A DNA stretch of 64,000 nt from Nocardia asteroides (GTDB taxonomy: Bacteria > Actinomycetota > Actinomycetes > Mycobacteriales > Mycobacteriaceae). Shown here one piece after another: positions 10,130 through 18,865 of this stretch. The DNA lies in NCBI RefSeq assembly GCF_900637185.1, contig NZ_LR134352.1:3772001-3836000 (forward strand). Direction: 5' to 3'. Position numbers and translations under genes: made by a program. Position 1 is the stretch's first letter. The number at the start of each line of letters is the position of its first letter. The notes beneath the pieces were generated by a model, which did no database searches, was not told the origin of the DNA, and saw only the letters and a program-made list of their open reading frames with translations.

Positions 10130-11033
10130 GGAACTTGTCCACCTCCGCGCCCTCCAGCAGGGCCACCGCGTCGTCGGTCAGGATCGTCAGCGAGCAGTAC
10201 AGCGACACCAGGTACGAGGCGATCGCACTGCGATCGATGCCCATGAACTTCACCGACAGGCCCGGGCCTTGCTCCCCGGCCAGCCCCGGCTGATACAGCC
10301 CCACCACGCCCTGACGGGATTCGCCGGTGCGGATCAGCAGGAACGAGGTCTTGCCGTCGATCACGGGCACCTTGTCCGACGGGATGATGGGAATGCCGCG
10401 CCACGTGATGAATTGGGAGCCGAACAGGCTGACCGTCGGCGGCGGCACCCCGCGGCGGGTGCATTCGCGGCCGAAAGCGGCCACACCCTGCGGATGGGTG
10501 AGGAAGAAGCCGGGCTCCTTCCAGACCTTGGTGATCAGATTGTCCAGGTCGTCGGGCGTGGGCGGCCCGGCCAGCGTGCTGATGCGCTGGCGCGCCACGG
10601 TATTGGCGATCAGCCCGTAGTCCGGGCTGTTGATCAGCTCGCCTTCCTGGTGCTCCTTGATCGCCTCGATGGTCAGCCGCAACTGCTGGGCGATCTGGTC
10701 GTGCGGGCTCGAGTACAGATCCGAGACCCGGGTGTGCACATCCAGAATCGTGTTGACGGCCTTGAGCCGATACTCGCGCGGTTCCTTCTCGTAGTCGATG
10801 AAGGTCTCCGGCAGCGGGGACTCGTCGAAGTTGTCGCACTGGATGTCGACGGTCTGCTCGTGGGTGACGCGGTTGCGCCGATAGATACCGGCCTCGACCG
10901 GTACCCAGTTGAGCAGATGGACCAACCACCGCGGGGTGATCGACTCCATCTGCGGGACGGTCTTGGTCGCGTTGGCCAGTGTGCGAGCGGCGACATCGCC
11001 GAGGGCAACCGGGCCCGGGACAGCTTTGGTCAT
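10101..11033 (-). CDS. Family 2A encapsulin nanocompartment shell protein (SrpI/MMP-I like)
   Basis: A 310-residue HK97-fold shell protein of the family 2A type, related to cyanobacterial SrpI and the mycobacterial 35-kDa antigen/major membrane protein I. Recognisable stretches include ATKTVPQMESITPRWLVHLL, WVPVEAGIYRRNRV, ITKVWKEPGFFLTHPQG and GIDRSAIASYLVSLYCS. Many copies should assemble into an icosahedral protein shell in the cytoplasm. The ATG at 11033 follows an AAGGTGG ribosome site. The desulfurase gene overlaps its 3' end. No serine acetyltransferase or rhodanese gene, seen beside some relatives, is adjacent here. Confidence 0.95.
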   Translation of the reverse strand: MTKAVPGPVALGDVAARTLANATKTVPQMESITPRWLVHLLNWVPVEAGIYRRNRVTHEQTVDIQCDNFDESPLPETFIDYEKEPREYRLKAVNTILDVHTRVSDLYSSPHDQIAQQLRLTIEAIKEHQEGELINSPDYGLIANTVARQRISTLAGPPTPDDLDNLITKVWKEPGFFLTHPQGVAAFGRECTRRGVPPPTVSLFGSQFITWRGIPIIPSDKVPVIDGKTSFLLIRTGESRQGVVGLYQPGLAGEQGPGLSVKFMGIDRSAIASYLVSLYCSLTILTDDAVALLEGAEVDKFHDYAPTYRS

Positions 11034-11066
11034 CGAACCACCTTGCGAATAGGCAAATCGACGGTT

Positions 11067-11098
11067 AACCGGCGGGGTCAGCCTAACCCCGCCGGGTT
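11067..11098 (-). terminator. GC-rich hairpin upstream of the encapsulin gene
   Basis: A 10-bp perfect stem (11069-11078 with 11086-11095) around a seven-base loop sits between the SRPBCC gene and the encapsulin gene, both leftward. It lacks a T run but could end SRPBCC transcription as an actinobacterial I-type terminator, or form a structured leader 33 bases from the encapsulin start. Confidence 0.55.
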
Positions 11099-11155
11099 CT
11101 CCTGTCGCGCCGGAACGCCCGTGTCCGACCGCTGTTCACACGCGGAAACGCAATC

Positions 11156-11587
11156 TCAACCGTAGAGCTTCACGAAGGCCTCGAGCGAGCGTTCGATGTC
11201 GCCGCGCAGCGCCTTGGCCACGGCCGAGCCGATCGGGCCGAACAGCGGTGCGCCGCCGAGGTCGATGTCGACGCCGACCTTCGAGCCGCTGCCCTTGGGC
11301 TCGACGTTCATGGTGAGACCGAACTTGGTGCCGCCGATCCCGGTGCCGGTGAGGGCCAGCCGGCGCGGCGGTTCGGCGGTGCGCACCGTCCAGGTGACCT
11401 TGTTGCGGAAACCCTTGACGCGGGCGATGCCGACGAGCACGGTGCCGGGGGTGAGGTCGTCGGGCAGATCGCCGCGCCAGGCCTCGTGGATGGTCAGCCA
11501 GTCGCCGAGCGCGGGCAGGTCGGACGCGTGCGCCCAGGCCTGGTCCGGCGGGACGGGGACATCGACGGAGAGCTTCAGTTTCGCCAC
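11156..11587 (-). CDS. SRPBCC (START-like) domain protein
   Basis: A 143-residue cytoplasmic protein with one SRPBCC/polyketide-cyclase-like fold: MAKLKLSVDVPVPPDQAWAHASDLPALGDWL is the typical N-terminal strand and helix pair, and the C-terminal helix is GPIGSAVAKALRGDIERSLEAF. It resembles the small mycobacterial SRPBCC proteins of the Rv0910 kind. The start is GTG at 11587. It lies upstream of the encapsulin gene on the same strand, but the hairpin between them makes co-transcription uncertain. No toxin-antitoxin partner gene is adjacent. Ligand unknown. Confidence 0.75.
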   Translation of the reverse strand: MAKLKLSVDVPVPPDQAWAHASDLPALGDWLTIHEAWRGDLPDDLTPGTVLVGIARVKGFRNKVTWTVRTAEPPRRLALTGTGIGGTKFGLTMNVEPKGSGSKVGVDIDLGGAPLFGPIGSAVAKALRGDIERSLEAFVKLYG

Positions 11588-11840
11588 AGCCGGATGGTAT
11601 CCGGTACCCGGGGTTCCGACTCGACCGGACGCGGCATAGCAAACCAGAATAGATCAGCCGCCCAGCACCGCGGGTGGGAATTCTGATGCCGGACAGGACG
11701 ATCCGCGCCGGAGCCGATCAGGGTGCTGCTACTGTGTGCGGGTCGCTGGAAGTGGAGCGTGTGGATCGGATATTCGAGCCTCCGCGCGCTCCGGGCGAAT
11801 GCCTCGCCGGGCGGGCCGGTGAGGGCCCACCGGCCAGGGC

Positions 11841-13253
11841 GTGAAGTGGTCGACGACGACGAAAGATCTGATGAACTCAGGAATTGCGGTGCTGTTACTC
11901 GTCATCGGAGCGCCGCTGTTACTGCTCGCGCTGGCCGTGACGGTCTTCGCCATGCGCAACGAGCGCCAGCAGCGGTTGCGGGCCGACGTCGCCATCCGGG
12001 AACGGGTCGCGGCCGAGAACGCGCTGATCCAGCTGGCGCACACGACCGTGCCCGCGATCACAGAGGCCGTGCGCAGGCACGACATCCCCGCCGTCGGTGT
12101 CGAGGTCCCGCCGGAGCTGCGCGAGACGCGCTTCGCCGAGCTGCTGCAGACCATCGCCACCGGCCACGCCGAAGCCCTGCGTGTGGTCTCCGAGGAGACC
12201 AGGGCGATGGTCGAACGCTACGGCGAGCAGCGCCGGATCAGCGAGGTCCAGAGCGCGCAGGAGGCCGCGCGCGCCGACCTGGCCGCCACCTCACGCGCCG
12301 CGACCAGCGCCGCGGTGCGCTCCTTCGGCACCTCGGTGGTGAGCCTGGGCACCGACCTGGGCCAGGTGGTGAGCACCGCGCTGCGCGAGCACCGCGACGA
12401 CGCGATCTACGAGACGCTGACCAGGATCGACCACACCGTCCAGCAGATGATCCGGCAGGCGCAGTCCTATGTGATCGTCTCCGGCGGCCTGCCCGGCCGC
12501 CGCTGGCCGCAGCAGTCGCTGACCGACGTGGCCGGCGGCGCCACCGGCCGCGTGCGGGAATACCTGCGGGTGCGCTCGGGCCAGTCCGACCGCGTGGTGA
12601 TCAGCCGCGCGGTGGAACCGCTGGTGCACACCATGGCCACCCTGCTCGACAACGCGCTGCGCTACTCGCCGCCGTCGTCGTTCGTGGAAGTCGGCTTCCA
12701 GGAAGGCCATCACGGCGTCACCGTCATCATCGACGACGCGGGCATGCGGATGAGCCCCGAACAGCTCGAGGACGCGCGCCAGGTGCTCAGTGGCGAACGT
12801 TCCGTCGACATCCACGATCTCGGTCCGGCGCCCAAGGTCGGTTTCCCTGGTATCGCGGCACTGGCACGCCGGTACGGCTTCTCCGTGCACGTCGACGGTC
12901 CCAACATCTTCGGCGGCATGCGGGCGATGGTCTACGTGCCCTCGGCGCTGCTGGTCAGCGGTGCCGCGCCGCGACTGCCCGAACCCGAACTCACCGCCCA
13001 GGCCCATGTTCCGGTTCCGGTCCTGGTCGAGGCGGAATCGCGGGGGGCCGACGTGCACGAGATCACCAGTGGGGGATTGCCCAAGCGTCGCCGCAGGCCG
13101 GTGGCGCCGGACCCGGCGGAGGTGTCCGCCGAATCGGGGCAGGCCCGCCCCGACCTCGCCGCTGCCTGGCACAGCGGTTCCCGCAGCGGTCGCGCCGCTG
13201 CGGCCGAGCGAACCACGGAAGGAACAGCCGATGAGCACACCGGTAGCCGATAG
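11841..13253 (+). CDS. cvnA: Conservon sensor-like histidine kinase ATPase (CvnA)
   Basis: A 470-residue membrane sensor. One N-terminal helix (about residues 13-38, GIAVLLLVIGAPLLLLALAV) is followed by a long helical region and a GHKL ATPase domain with N-box LLDNALRYSPP and G1-like VIIDDAGMRMS. No convincing phospho-acceptor histidine is visible, as is usual in conservon sensors. The C-terminal 130 residues are Pro/Ala-rich. GTG at 11841 gives the full ORF; ATG at 11871, just before the helix, is an alternative. The gene overlaps cvnB by 23 bases and heads a five-gene set. In Streptomyces, conservon proteins form a membrane GTPase-switch complex linked to development and secondary metabolism. 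Confidence 0.88.
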   Translation: MKWSTTTKDLMNSGIAVLLLVIGAPLLLLALAVTVFAMRNERQQRLRADVAIRERVAAENALIQLAHTTVPAITEAVRRHDIPAVGVEVPPELRETRFAELLQTIATGHAEALRVVSEETRAMVERYGEQRRISEVQSAQEAARADLAATSRAATSAAVRSFGTSVVSLGTDLGQVVSTALREHRDDAIYETLTRIDHTVQQMIRQAQSYVIVSGGLPGRRWPQQSLTDVAGGATGRVREYLRVRSGQSDRVVISRAVEPLVHTMATLLDNALRYSPPSSFVEVGFQEGHHGVTVIIDDAGMRMSPEQLEDARQVLSGERSVDIHDLGPAPKVGFPGIAALARRYGFSVHVDGPNIFGGMRAMVYVPSALLVSGAAPRLPEPELTAQAHVPVPVLVEAESRGADVHEITSGGLPKRRRRPVAPDPAEVSAESGQARPDLAAAWHSGSRSGRAAAAERTTEGTADEHTGSR

Positions 13254-13641
13254 CACGAACCGCCTGGCATGGCTGCTCGAGGATCTGGAGATCCCCGGCG
13301 TCCGCTTCGCGGTGCTGCTGTCCGATGACGGACTGCGGATCGCGCACTCCCGTGGCGTGGCCAAGGACGACGCCGAGCGGTTCGCCGCCGCCGCGTCGGG
13401 CCTGCGCTCGCTCGGCAAGGCGCTCGGCGAGTTCTGCGGTGGCTCGTCGAACGCAGTGCGCCAGAACATGACCGAGTACGACGAGGGCATGATCATGATC
13501 ACCGCCGCCGGTGTCGGCGCGCTGCTGGGCGTCGCCACCACCGTCGACGTCGACGTGGCGCTGGTGGCGCACCGGATGAACGAGCTGGCCTCCCGGGTCG
13601 GCCACGAGATCGGCAGCGCACCCCGCCACGGTGGCAGGTGA
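13231..13641 (+). CDS. cvnB: Roadblock/LC7 domain protein (CvnB)
   Basis: A 136-residue roadblock/LC7 protein, starting STNRLAWLLEDLEIPGVRFAV and containing the typical SDDGLRIAHS and VDVDVALVAHRMNELASRVG elements. ATG at 13231 follows GGAAGGA. Roadblock proteins of this kind act as GTPase-activating or regulatory partners of small Ras-like GTPases; here the partner should be CvnD two genes downstream. The stop overlaps the start of the DUF742 gene. Confidence 0.92.
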   Translation: MSTPVADSTNRLAWLLEDLEIPGVRFAVLLSDDGLRIAHSRGVAKDDAERFAAAASGLRSLGKALGEFCGGSSNAVRQNMTEYDEGMIMITAAGVGALLGVATTVDVDVALVAHRMNELASRVGHEIGSAPRHGGR

Positions 13642-13991
13642 TGAGCCGGGGCAGGCGCGACCCCGACCTGGTCAGGTCGTATGTGCGCACCGGCGGCCGG
13701 GTCAGGGCCGCGCATGAACTGGACCTGGTGACCCTGGTCCGCGCCGTCGCCGACGCGCGCCCCGACCACCGCCCCGACGAGCGCAGACTGCTCGCGCTCA
13801 CCAGCCGCCGCGGCGCGCTCTCGGTCGCCGAGCTGTCGGCGTATCTGGATCTGCCCGCGTCCGTCGTGAAGATCATCGTGTCCGATCTGCTCGACAGCGG
13901 CCATCTGCAGTGCCCCACCCCGGCTCAGGTGAAGCCGGAACTCGCGTTGATCAAGGAGGTGCTGCATGGTCTCCGTGCCATCGCGGGTTGA
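13641..13991 (+). CDS. cvnC: DUF742 protein (CvnC)
   Basis: A 116-residue DUF742 protein with the family opening RDPDLVRSYVRTGGR and a winged-helix-like second half (LSVAELSAYLDLPASVVKIIVSDLLDSGHLQ). ATG at 13641 overlaps the cvnB stop (TGATG), and GTG at 13638 is equally possible. The function is not known beyond membership of the conservon complex. It overlaps the GTPase gene by 26 bases. Confidence 0.92.
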   Translation: MSRGRRDPDLVRSYVRTGGRVRAAHELDLVTLVRAVADARPDHRPDERRLLALTSRRGALSVAELSAYLDLPASVVKIIVSDLLDSGHLQCPTPAQVKPELALIKEVLHGLRAIAG

Positions 13992-14568
13992 GATCGATTA
14001 TGTCCCCGAGACCGTGACGCGGTCGGTGAAGATCCTGGTCGCAGGCAATTTCGGCGTCGGCAAGACGACGTTCGTGTGCGGAGTGTCCGAGATCAGGCCG
14101 CTGCGCACCGAGGAGACCATCACCGAGGCCAGTATCGGCGTCGACGACATGGCCGGACTCGGCAGCAAGGTGCAGACCACCGTCGCCCTGGACTTCGGCC
14201 GCATCACCCTGAATCCGCAGCTGGCGCTGTACCTGTTCGGCACGCCGGGCCAGGAACGCTTCGCCCCGCTGTGGGAGGAACTGGCCCGCGGCGCGCTGGG
14301 CGCGCTCGTGCTCGTCGACACCCGGCGCATCGAGAAGGCCGACGACGTGCTCTCGGCGCTGGAACAGCGCGGCGTGCCGTACGCGGTGGCGGTCAACGAG
14401 TTCGAGGGCTTCCGCCGGTACCCGCTCGAGGAAGTCCGCGAGGCGCTGGACCTGTCGCCGGAGACCCCGGTGGTCGCGGTGGACGCGCGCCGCCGCGATC
14501 ACGGCCTGCGCGCGCTGATCACCTTGGCGGAGTACCTGTTCCGCAGGCAGGAAGCGACAGCGTCATGA
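13966..14568 (+). CDS. cvnD: Conservon small GTPase (CvnD)
   Basis: A 200-residue Ras/Rab-like bacterial GTPase. Motifs: P-loop GNFGVGKTT (residues 27-35), switch II FGTPGQERF near residue 84, and a weakened G4 motif, AVNEFEG, where NKxD is expected. It should cycle between GDP and GTP states under control of the roadblock protein and the sensor. The start lies inside cvnC and the stop overlaps the P450 start (ATGA), giving tight coupling across the operon. Confidence 0.93.
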   Translation: MVSVPSRVEIDYVPETVTRSVKILVAGNFGVGKTTFVCGVSEIRPLRTEETITEASIGVDDMAGLGSKVQTTVALDFGRITLNPQLALYLFGTPGQERFAPLWEELARGALGALVLVDTRRIEKADDVLSALEQRGVPYAVAVNEFEGFRRYPLEEVREALDLSPETPVVAVDARRRDHGLRALITLAEYLFRRQEATAS

Positions 14569-15770
14569 CGGTGGATCTCTCGGCCGGTGAACGGGTGCCG
14601 ATGTACGCGCCCGAGTTCGCCGCCGACCCGCAGGCGGCCTACCGCGAGATGCGGCGCCGGTTCGGGTCGGTGGTGCCGGTCGAGTTGTCGCCGGGGATCC
14701 GGGCGACGCTGGTCATCGGCTATCACACCGCGGTCCGGATCCTCAACGATCCCGAGCACTTCCCGGCCGATCCGCGGCAGTGGCAGCGCAATATCCCGCA
14801 GGACTGCCCGGTGCTGCCGATGCTGCAGTTCCGGCCCGCCGCGCTGCGCACCACCGGCGCCGAGCACGTCCGGTACCGGCAGGCCAATGTCGCCGGGATC
14901 GCCGGGGTGGACCTGTACGCGATGCACGCCACCGTCGAGCAGTTCGCCATCCCGCTGATCAACAGCTTCTGCGCGAACGGCTCGGCGGACCTGTTGAGCC
15001 AGTACGCGTTTCCGCTGGTGTTCCAGGCGCTGAACTCGATGCTGGGCTGCACCCCGGAGATCGGGCAGCAGGTGGCCACCGGGATGGCGCAGATCTTCGA
15101 GGGTGACGACGCCGAGGCGGGCAACAACCTGCTGGCGTCGGCGCTGTCGGATCTGGTCGAGCTGCGTCAGCGCGAGCCCGGCGACGACGTCGCCACCCGG
15201 CTGCTGCACCACCCGGCCGCACTCACCGACGAGGAGATGGTGCACCAGCTGCTGGTGCTCTACGGCGCGGGCATCGAACCGATGCTCAACCTGGTGGTGA
15301 ACACGCTGCGGCTGATGCTCACCGACGACCGTTTCGCGGGAAATGTGCTGGGCGGCAGCCTGTCCACCCGTGACGCGCTCGACGAGGTGCTGTTCACCGA
15401 TCCGCCGCTGGCCAACTTCTGCATGACCTATCCGCGCCAGCCGATCCTGGTCGACGAGATGTGGCTGCCCGCGAACGAGCCGGTCGTGATCAGCATGTCG
15501 GCCTGCAACAACGATCCCGCGATCGCCGGTCGCGATGTGGTGGACAATCGCGCGCACCTGGCCTGGAGCGCGGGTCCGCACGGGTGCCCGGCCAAGTCGG
15601 TGGCGTATCTGATCGTGCAGGACGCGATCGATCAGCTGCTCGACGCGCTGCCGGAGCTGTCGCTGGCCGTGCCGGAGCAGGAACTGGTGTGGCGGCCGGG
15701 GCCGTTCCATCGGTCGCTGGCCGCGCTGCCGGTCGAATTCCCGAAGACGCCGCCGCTGCCGATGCCCTGA
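14565..15770 (+). CDS. cvnE: Conservon cytochrome P450 (CvnE), degenerate motifs
   Basis: A 401-residue P450-fold protein ending the conservon. The heme loop is AWSAGPHGCPAKS with the thiolate Cys341 kept, but the usual Phe is Trp and the Gly after Cys is Ala two residues later. The K-helix ExxR motif reads DEVLF (E274, F277), so the salt-bridge arginine is missing, and the I-helix AG-x-x-T reads AGIEP, lacking the acid-alcohol pair. It may bind heme but is unlikely to be a normal monooxygenase; a sensory or structural role is inferred. Its convergent TetR neighbour starts a new unit. Confidence 0.88.
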   Translation: MTVDLSAGERVPMYAPEFAADPQAAYREMRRRFGSVVPVELSPGIRATLVIGYHTAVRILNDPEHFPADPRQWQRNIPQDCPVLPMLQFRPAALRTTGAEHVRYRQANVAGIAGVDLYAMHATVEQFAIPLINSFCANGSADLLSQYAFPLVFQALNSMLGCTPEIGQQVATGMAQIFEGDDAEAGNNLLASALSDLVELRQREPGDDVATRLLHHPAALTDEEMVHQLLVLYGAGIEPMLNLVVNTLRLMLTDDRFAGNVLGGSLSTRDALDEVLFTDPPLANFCMTYPRQPILVDEMWLPANEPVVISMSACNNDPAIAGRDVVDNRAHLAWSAGPHGCPAKSVAYLIVQDAIDQLLDALPELSLAVPEQELVWRPGPFHRSLAALPVEFPKTPPLPMP

Positions 15771-15776
15771 GTCCGG

Positions 15777-16325
15777 TCAGCCCGGCCGCAGGGCGGGGCC
15801 GACGAAGCGTTCCACCAGGGCTCGCTCGGCCGCGGCGTCGGGGAGCGGCCAGGTGAGCAGGGACAGCACGACCCGCACGATCCAGCCCGCGGCCGCGTCG
15901 TCGGGGGCGATCCGGGTGAGCGTGGTGGCGATGTGGCCGAGCTCGGGTGCGCCGGCGAGGACTTCGTCGGTGTCGGGGGAGCGGTGCCGGATCAGCCACT
16001 GCCGCAGCACCGGATCGGCGCGGATGGCGGCCACGGCGGCCAGGATCGCCTCGACCGGACGGCGCCGGGCGGGAACCCGCTCGACGGCGGCTTCGACGCG
16101 CGCCGCGACCGTGCCCGCCGCTCGCACCATGACCGCGCGGACCAGGCGGGGTTTGCCGCCGACGTGGCGGTACAGCGTCGCCCGGGAGCAGCCCGCCGCG
16201 GCGGCGACATCCTCGGCGGTGACCGCGTCGATGCCGCGTTCCAGGAACAGGGCCAGGGCGGCCTGTTCGATCCGGTCGATCGCCACGGCGTGGCGGTCGC
16301 CGTCGGTCAGCCAGTCGGCGGTCAT
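15777..16325 (-). CDS. TetR family transcriptional regulator
   Basis: A 182-residue TetR protein. The helix-turn-helix is residues about 15-58 (IEQAALALFLERGIDAVTAEDVAAAAGCSRATLYRHVGGK), followed by a helical ligand domain. The start at 16325 (MTADWL) is preferred over an ATG at 16358 because AGGGAGG lies five bases before it. It is divergent from the canonical P450 gene with about 200 bases between, so it probably represses that gene and itself. Confidence 0.87.
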   Translation of the reverse strand: MTADWLTDGDRHAVAIDRIEQAALALFLERGIDAVTAEDVAAAAGCSRATLYRHVGGKPRLVRAVMVRAAGTVAARVEAAVERVPARRRPVEAILAAVAAIRADPVLRQWLIRHRSPDTDEVLAGAPELGHIATTLTRIAPDDAAAGWIVRVVLSLLTWPLPDAAAERALVERFVGPALRPG

Positions 16326-16523
16326 CCGCCCTCCCTTCGCCATCTCGAGCTGAGACATTCACTGAGTTCTGTCTACCGTATCTGCACTGGACAGGACGTG
16401 TTGTGCGCGCTACGAGCTCCGGGCACAGCCACGGCGACGTCTCATGGTGCGACGGTTGTTGACCCTCCGTTCGCCGCGGAGGCACGGTGGGCACCGACAA
16501 ACCGAGCAGGAAAGGCGGCGGCG

Positions 16524-17762
16524 ATGACCACGGATCTCGCGGCGATCGATCTCTTCGACCCGGGGGTACTCGACGACCCCTACCCCCTGTACCGCCGCCT
16601 GCGCGAGGACGCTCCGGTGTACCGCGTGCCGGGCACCGACTTCTTCCTCGTCGCCTCCTGGGCCGGGGTCGCCGAGGCGACCGCGCGCACCGCCGAGTTC
16701 TCCTCGCATCTGACCGGGGTGCTCGTCGCCCAGCCCGGCGCGCGACCGGTCACCTTCGACCTCGACCCGACCGGCGCGGGCGTGCACGTCCTCGCCACGG
16801 CCGACGGCGCGGTGCACGCCGCGCACCGCGGCATCGTCGGTCCCGCCCTGGCCAAACGGGTCAGGACACTGGGACCGATGGTCACCGCACTCACCGAACA
16901 GCTCTGGTCCGAGGAACTCGACGGCGACCGGATCGACTGGGCGAGCGGAATGGCCGACCGGCTGCCGCTCGCCTTGATCGCCGAACTCGTCGGGCTGCCG
17001 AGCACCGACGTGCCCCGACTGCTGACATGGGCCTACGACTCCACCGAGATGCTGGGCGGGGTCGTGGCCGAGGGCCGGATGACCGAGCTGGTCACCTCCG
17101 CGGCCGAGCTGGCCCACTACGCCTACATCGCCCTCGCGGCCGCGAAAGAACGTGGCGCCGGGCCGGATTCACCCGAGGCGCTGATCGACGTCCTCGCCGC
17201 GGCCCTGGCGGCGGGCCGGATCGACGAGCAGCAGGCCGTCCTGATCGTGGTGCAGCTGATCGGGGCGGGTGGCGAGTCGACGGCGGGCCTGATCGCCGCG
17301 TCCGCCCGGCTGCTGGCCGCCGACCTCGAGCTGCAGGCGCGGCTGCGGGAGCGTCCCGAGCTGGTGCCCGCGTTCCTCGACGAAGCGCTGCGCCTCGAAT
17401 CGCCGTTCCGCGGCCACCATCGCCACGTCCTCACCGACACCCGGCTCGGTGCGGTCGACCTGCCCGCGGGCAGCCATCTGCTGCTGCTGTGGGGCGCGGC
17501 CAACCGCGACCCCGCGATGTTCGACGACCCGGACACCGTGAACCTCACGCGCCGCCGGGGCCGCGGCCACGCCGCCTTCGGCGCGGGCGCGCACTTCTGC
17601 ATCGGCTCCGCCCTGGCCCGGCTCGAGGCGACCACGGCCCTCACCCTGCTGCTCGACCGCACCGAGCGGTTCACCCTGATCGACGACGCGCCGCCGCGCT
17701 GGGTGCCGAGCCTGTTGGTCCGCCGCCACGCGAGCCTGCCGCTGCACGTCGTTCCGCGCTGA
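16524..17762 (+). CDS. Cytochrome P450
   Basis: A 412-residue soluble bacterial P450 with all catalytic motifs: I-helix GAGGEST (residues 248-253, a Glu-Ser-Thr variant of AGxxT), K-helix EALR (E287 to R290) and heme loop FGAGAHFCIG with Cys359. ATG at 16524 follows GGAAAGGCGG. It should be a monooxygenase using electrons from a ferredoxin; no ferredoxin or reductase gene is adjacent. It stands divergent from a TetR regulator. Substrate unknown; the contrast with the degenerate P450 upstream is clear. Confidence 0.93.
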   Translation: MTTDLAAIDLFDPGVLDDPYPLYRRLREDAPVYRVPGTDFFLVASWAGVAEATARTAEFSSHLTGVLVAQPGARPVTFDLDPTGAGVHVLATADGAVHAAHRGIVGPALAKRVRTLGPMVTALTEQLWSEELDGDRIDWASGMADRLPLALIAELVGLPSTDVPRLLTWAYDSTEMLGGVVAEGRMTELVTSAAELAHYAYIALAAAKERGAGPDSPEALIDVLAAALAAGRIDEQQAVLIVVQLIGAGGESTAGLIAASARLLAADLELQARLRERPELVPAFLDEALRLESPFRGHHRHVLTDTRLGAVDLPAGSHLLLLWGAANRDPAMFDDPDTVNLTRRRGRGHAAFGAGAHFCIGSALARLEATTALTLLLDRTERFTLIDDAPPRWVPSLLVRRHASLPLHVVPR

Positions 17763-17789
17763 CCACCCGGGGTGTGGCACCGTAGCGGG

Positions 17790-18593
17790 ATGCGCTCCAC
17801 CCTGCTGCTGTCGGCGTTCCCGGCGGTCGTGCTGATGTCGGCCGGTTGCACCTCCGGCGCGTCCGGACCCGCGCCGGCACCGACGGGCACCACGACCGCC
17901 GCGATCGAGACCGCGACGCCGGTGTCGTCGGCGCTGCCGGAGCCCCCGCCACGGACGGTCGTGCTCGACCCCGGACACAACGGCGGCAATGCCGCGCACC
18001 CCGCGCAGATCACCGCGCCGGTACCGGACGGGCGCGGTGGCACCAAGGCCTGCAACACCACCGGCACCGCCGCCGACAGTGGCTACCCCGAGCACGCCTT
18101 CACCTGGGATGTCAGCCTGCGCGTGCGCGACGCGCTCACCGCGCACGGCGTGCGGGTGATCCTGACCCGCGACGACGACACCGGCGTCGGACCGTGTGTC
18201 GACCGGCGAGCCGCCGTCGGCAACGACGCGGCCGCCGACGCGGTGGTCTCGATCCACGCCGACGGCCACCCGGGCGCCGACGCGCACGGCTTCCACATCG
18301 CCTACGCCGACCCACCGCTCAATCCCGTCCAGGCCGGCGCCGGTGTCGCGCTGGCCACCGCCCTGCGCGACGCCATGGTGCGAGGCGGGGCGATCCCGTC
18401 GACCTACGTGGGGTCGGCGGGCCTGAATCCCCGCGCCGATCTGGCCGGGCTCAATCTCGCGCAGCGGCCCGCGGCGCTGGTGGAGTGCGGCAACATGCGC
18501 TCGGCCGCCGACGCCGCGCTCATCGAAACACCCGAGGGCCGGGCCCGCTACGCCGAGCTCGTCACGGCCGGGATCCTGGCCTTCCTGGGCTGA
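17790..18593 (+). CDS. Exported N-acetylmuramoyl-L-alanine amidase (amidase_3, Rv3717-like)
   Basis: A 267-residue exported peptidoglycan hydrolase. A short hydrophobic signal ends at LMSAGC (Cys20), a weak lipobox, so it may be a lipoprotein or a cleaved exoprotein. After a Pro/Thr-rich linker the amidase_3 domain shows the zinc ligands in DPGHNGG (H63), PEHAF (E101) and SIHADGH, and the catalytic glutamate in ALVECGNM. The layout, with an extra TKACNTTGTAADSGYPEHAF insertion holding cysteines, matches mycobacterial Rv3717/Ami1, which trims stem peptides at septa. The start at 17790 leaves 27 bases after the P450 gene. Confidence 0.9.
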   Translation: MRSTLLLSAFPAVVLMSAGCTSGASGPAPAPTGTTTAAIETATPVSSALPEPPPRTVVLDPGHNGGNAAHPAQITAPVPDGRGGTKACNTTGTAADSGYPEHAFTWDVSLRVRDALTAHGVRVILTRDDDTGVGPCVDRRAAVGNDAAADAVVSIHADGHPGADAHGFHIAYADPPLNPVQAGAGVALATALRDAMVRGGAIPSTYVGSAGLNPRADLAGLNLAQRPAALVECGNMRSAADAALIETPEGRARYAELVTAGILAFLG

Positions 18594-18865
18594 GCCGACC
18601 GGAATTTCGCGGAGACCACGCAACGTTCGCCGGTCTCGCGCCACGACTTGTCCGCCGCCGCGGGCAAGTGTGCTTGTTGCGAATAGTCTGCCGTCTCCGC
18701 AACTTCCGGCAAACCGGGGAAATCGCGCCAGCTGGGTGGATAACCAACAATTTGCCCGTGGTGCGAACCGGTTGGTTCGAACGGGTGATTGTTCGCCGAA
18801 TTCGCAGTCGGGGCGCCCTGGGGTCGAATACCGGTGGGTAGCGGTATTTTTCGCTATTCGATTGC

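Noticed and set aside
11156..11587. Rv0910-like SRPBCC protein as a toxin of a toxin-antitoxin pair
   Set aside because: No small antitoxin gene lies next to it, so only the fold is claimed.
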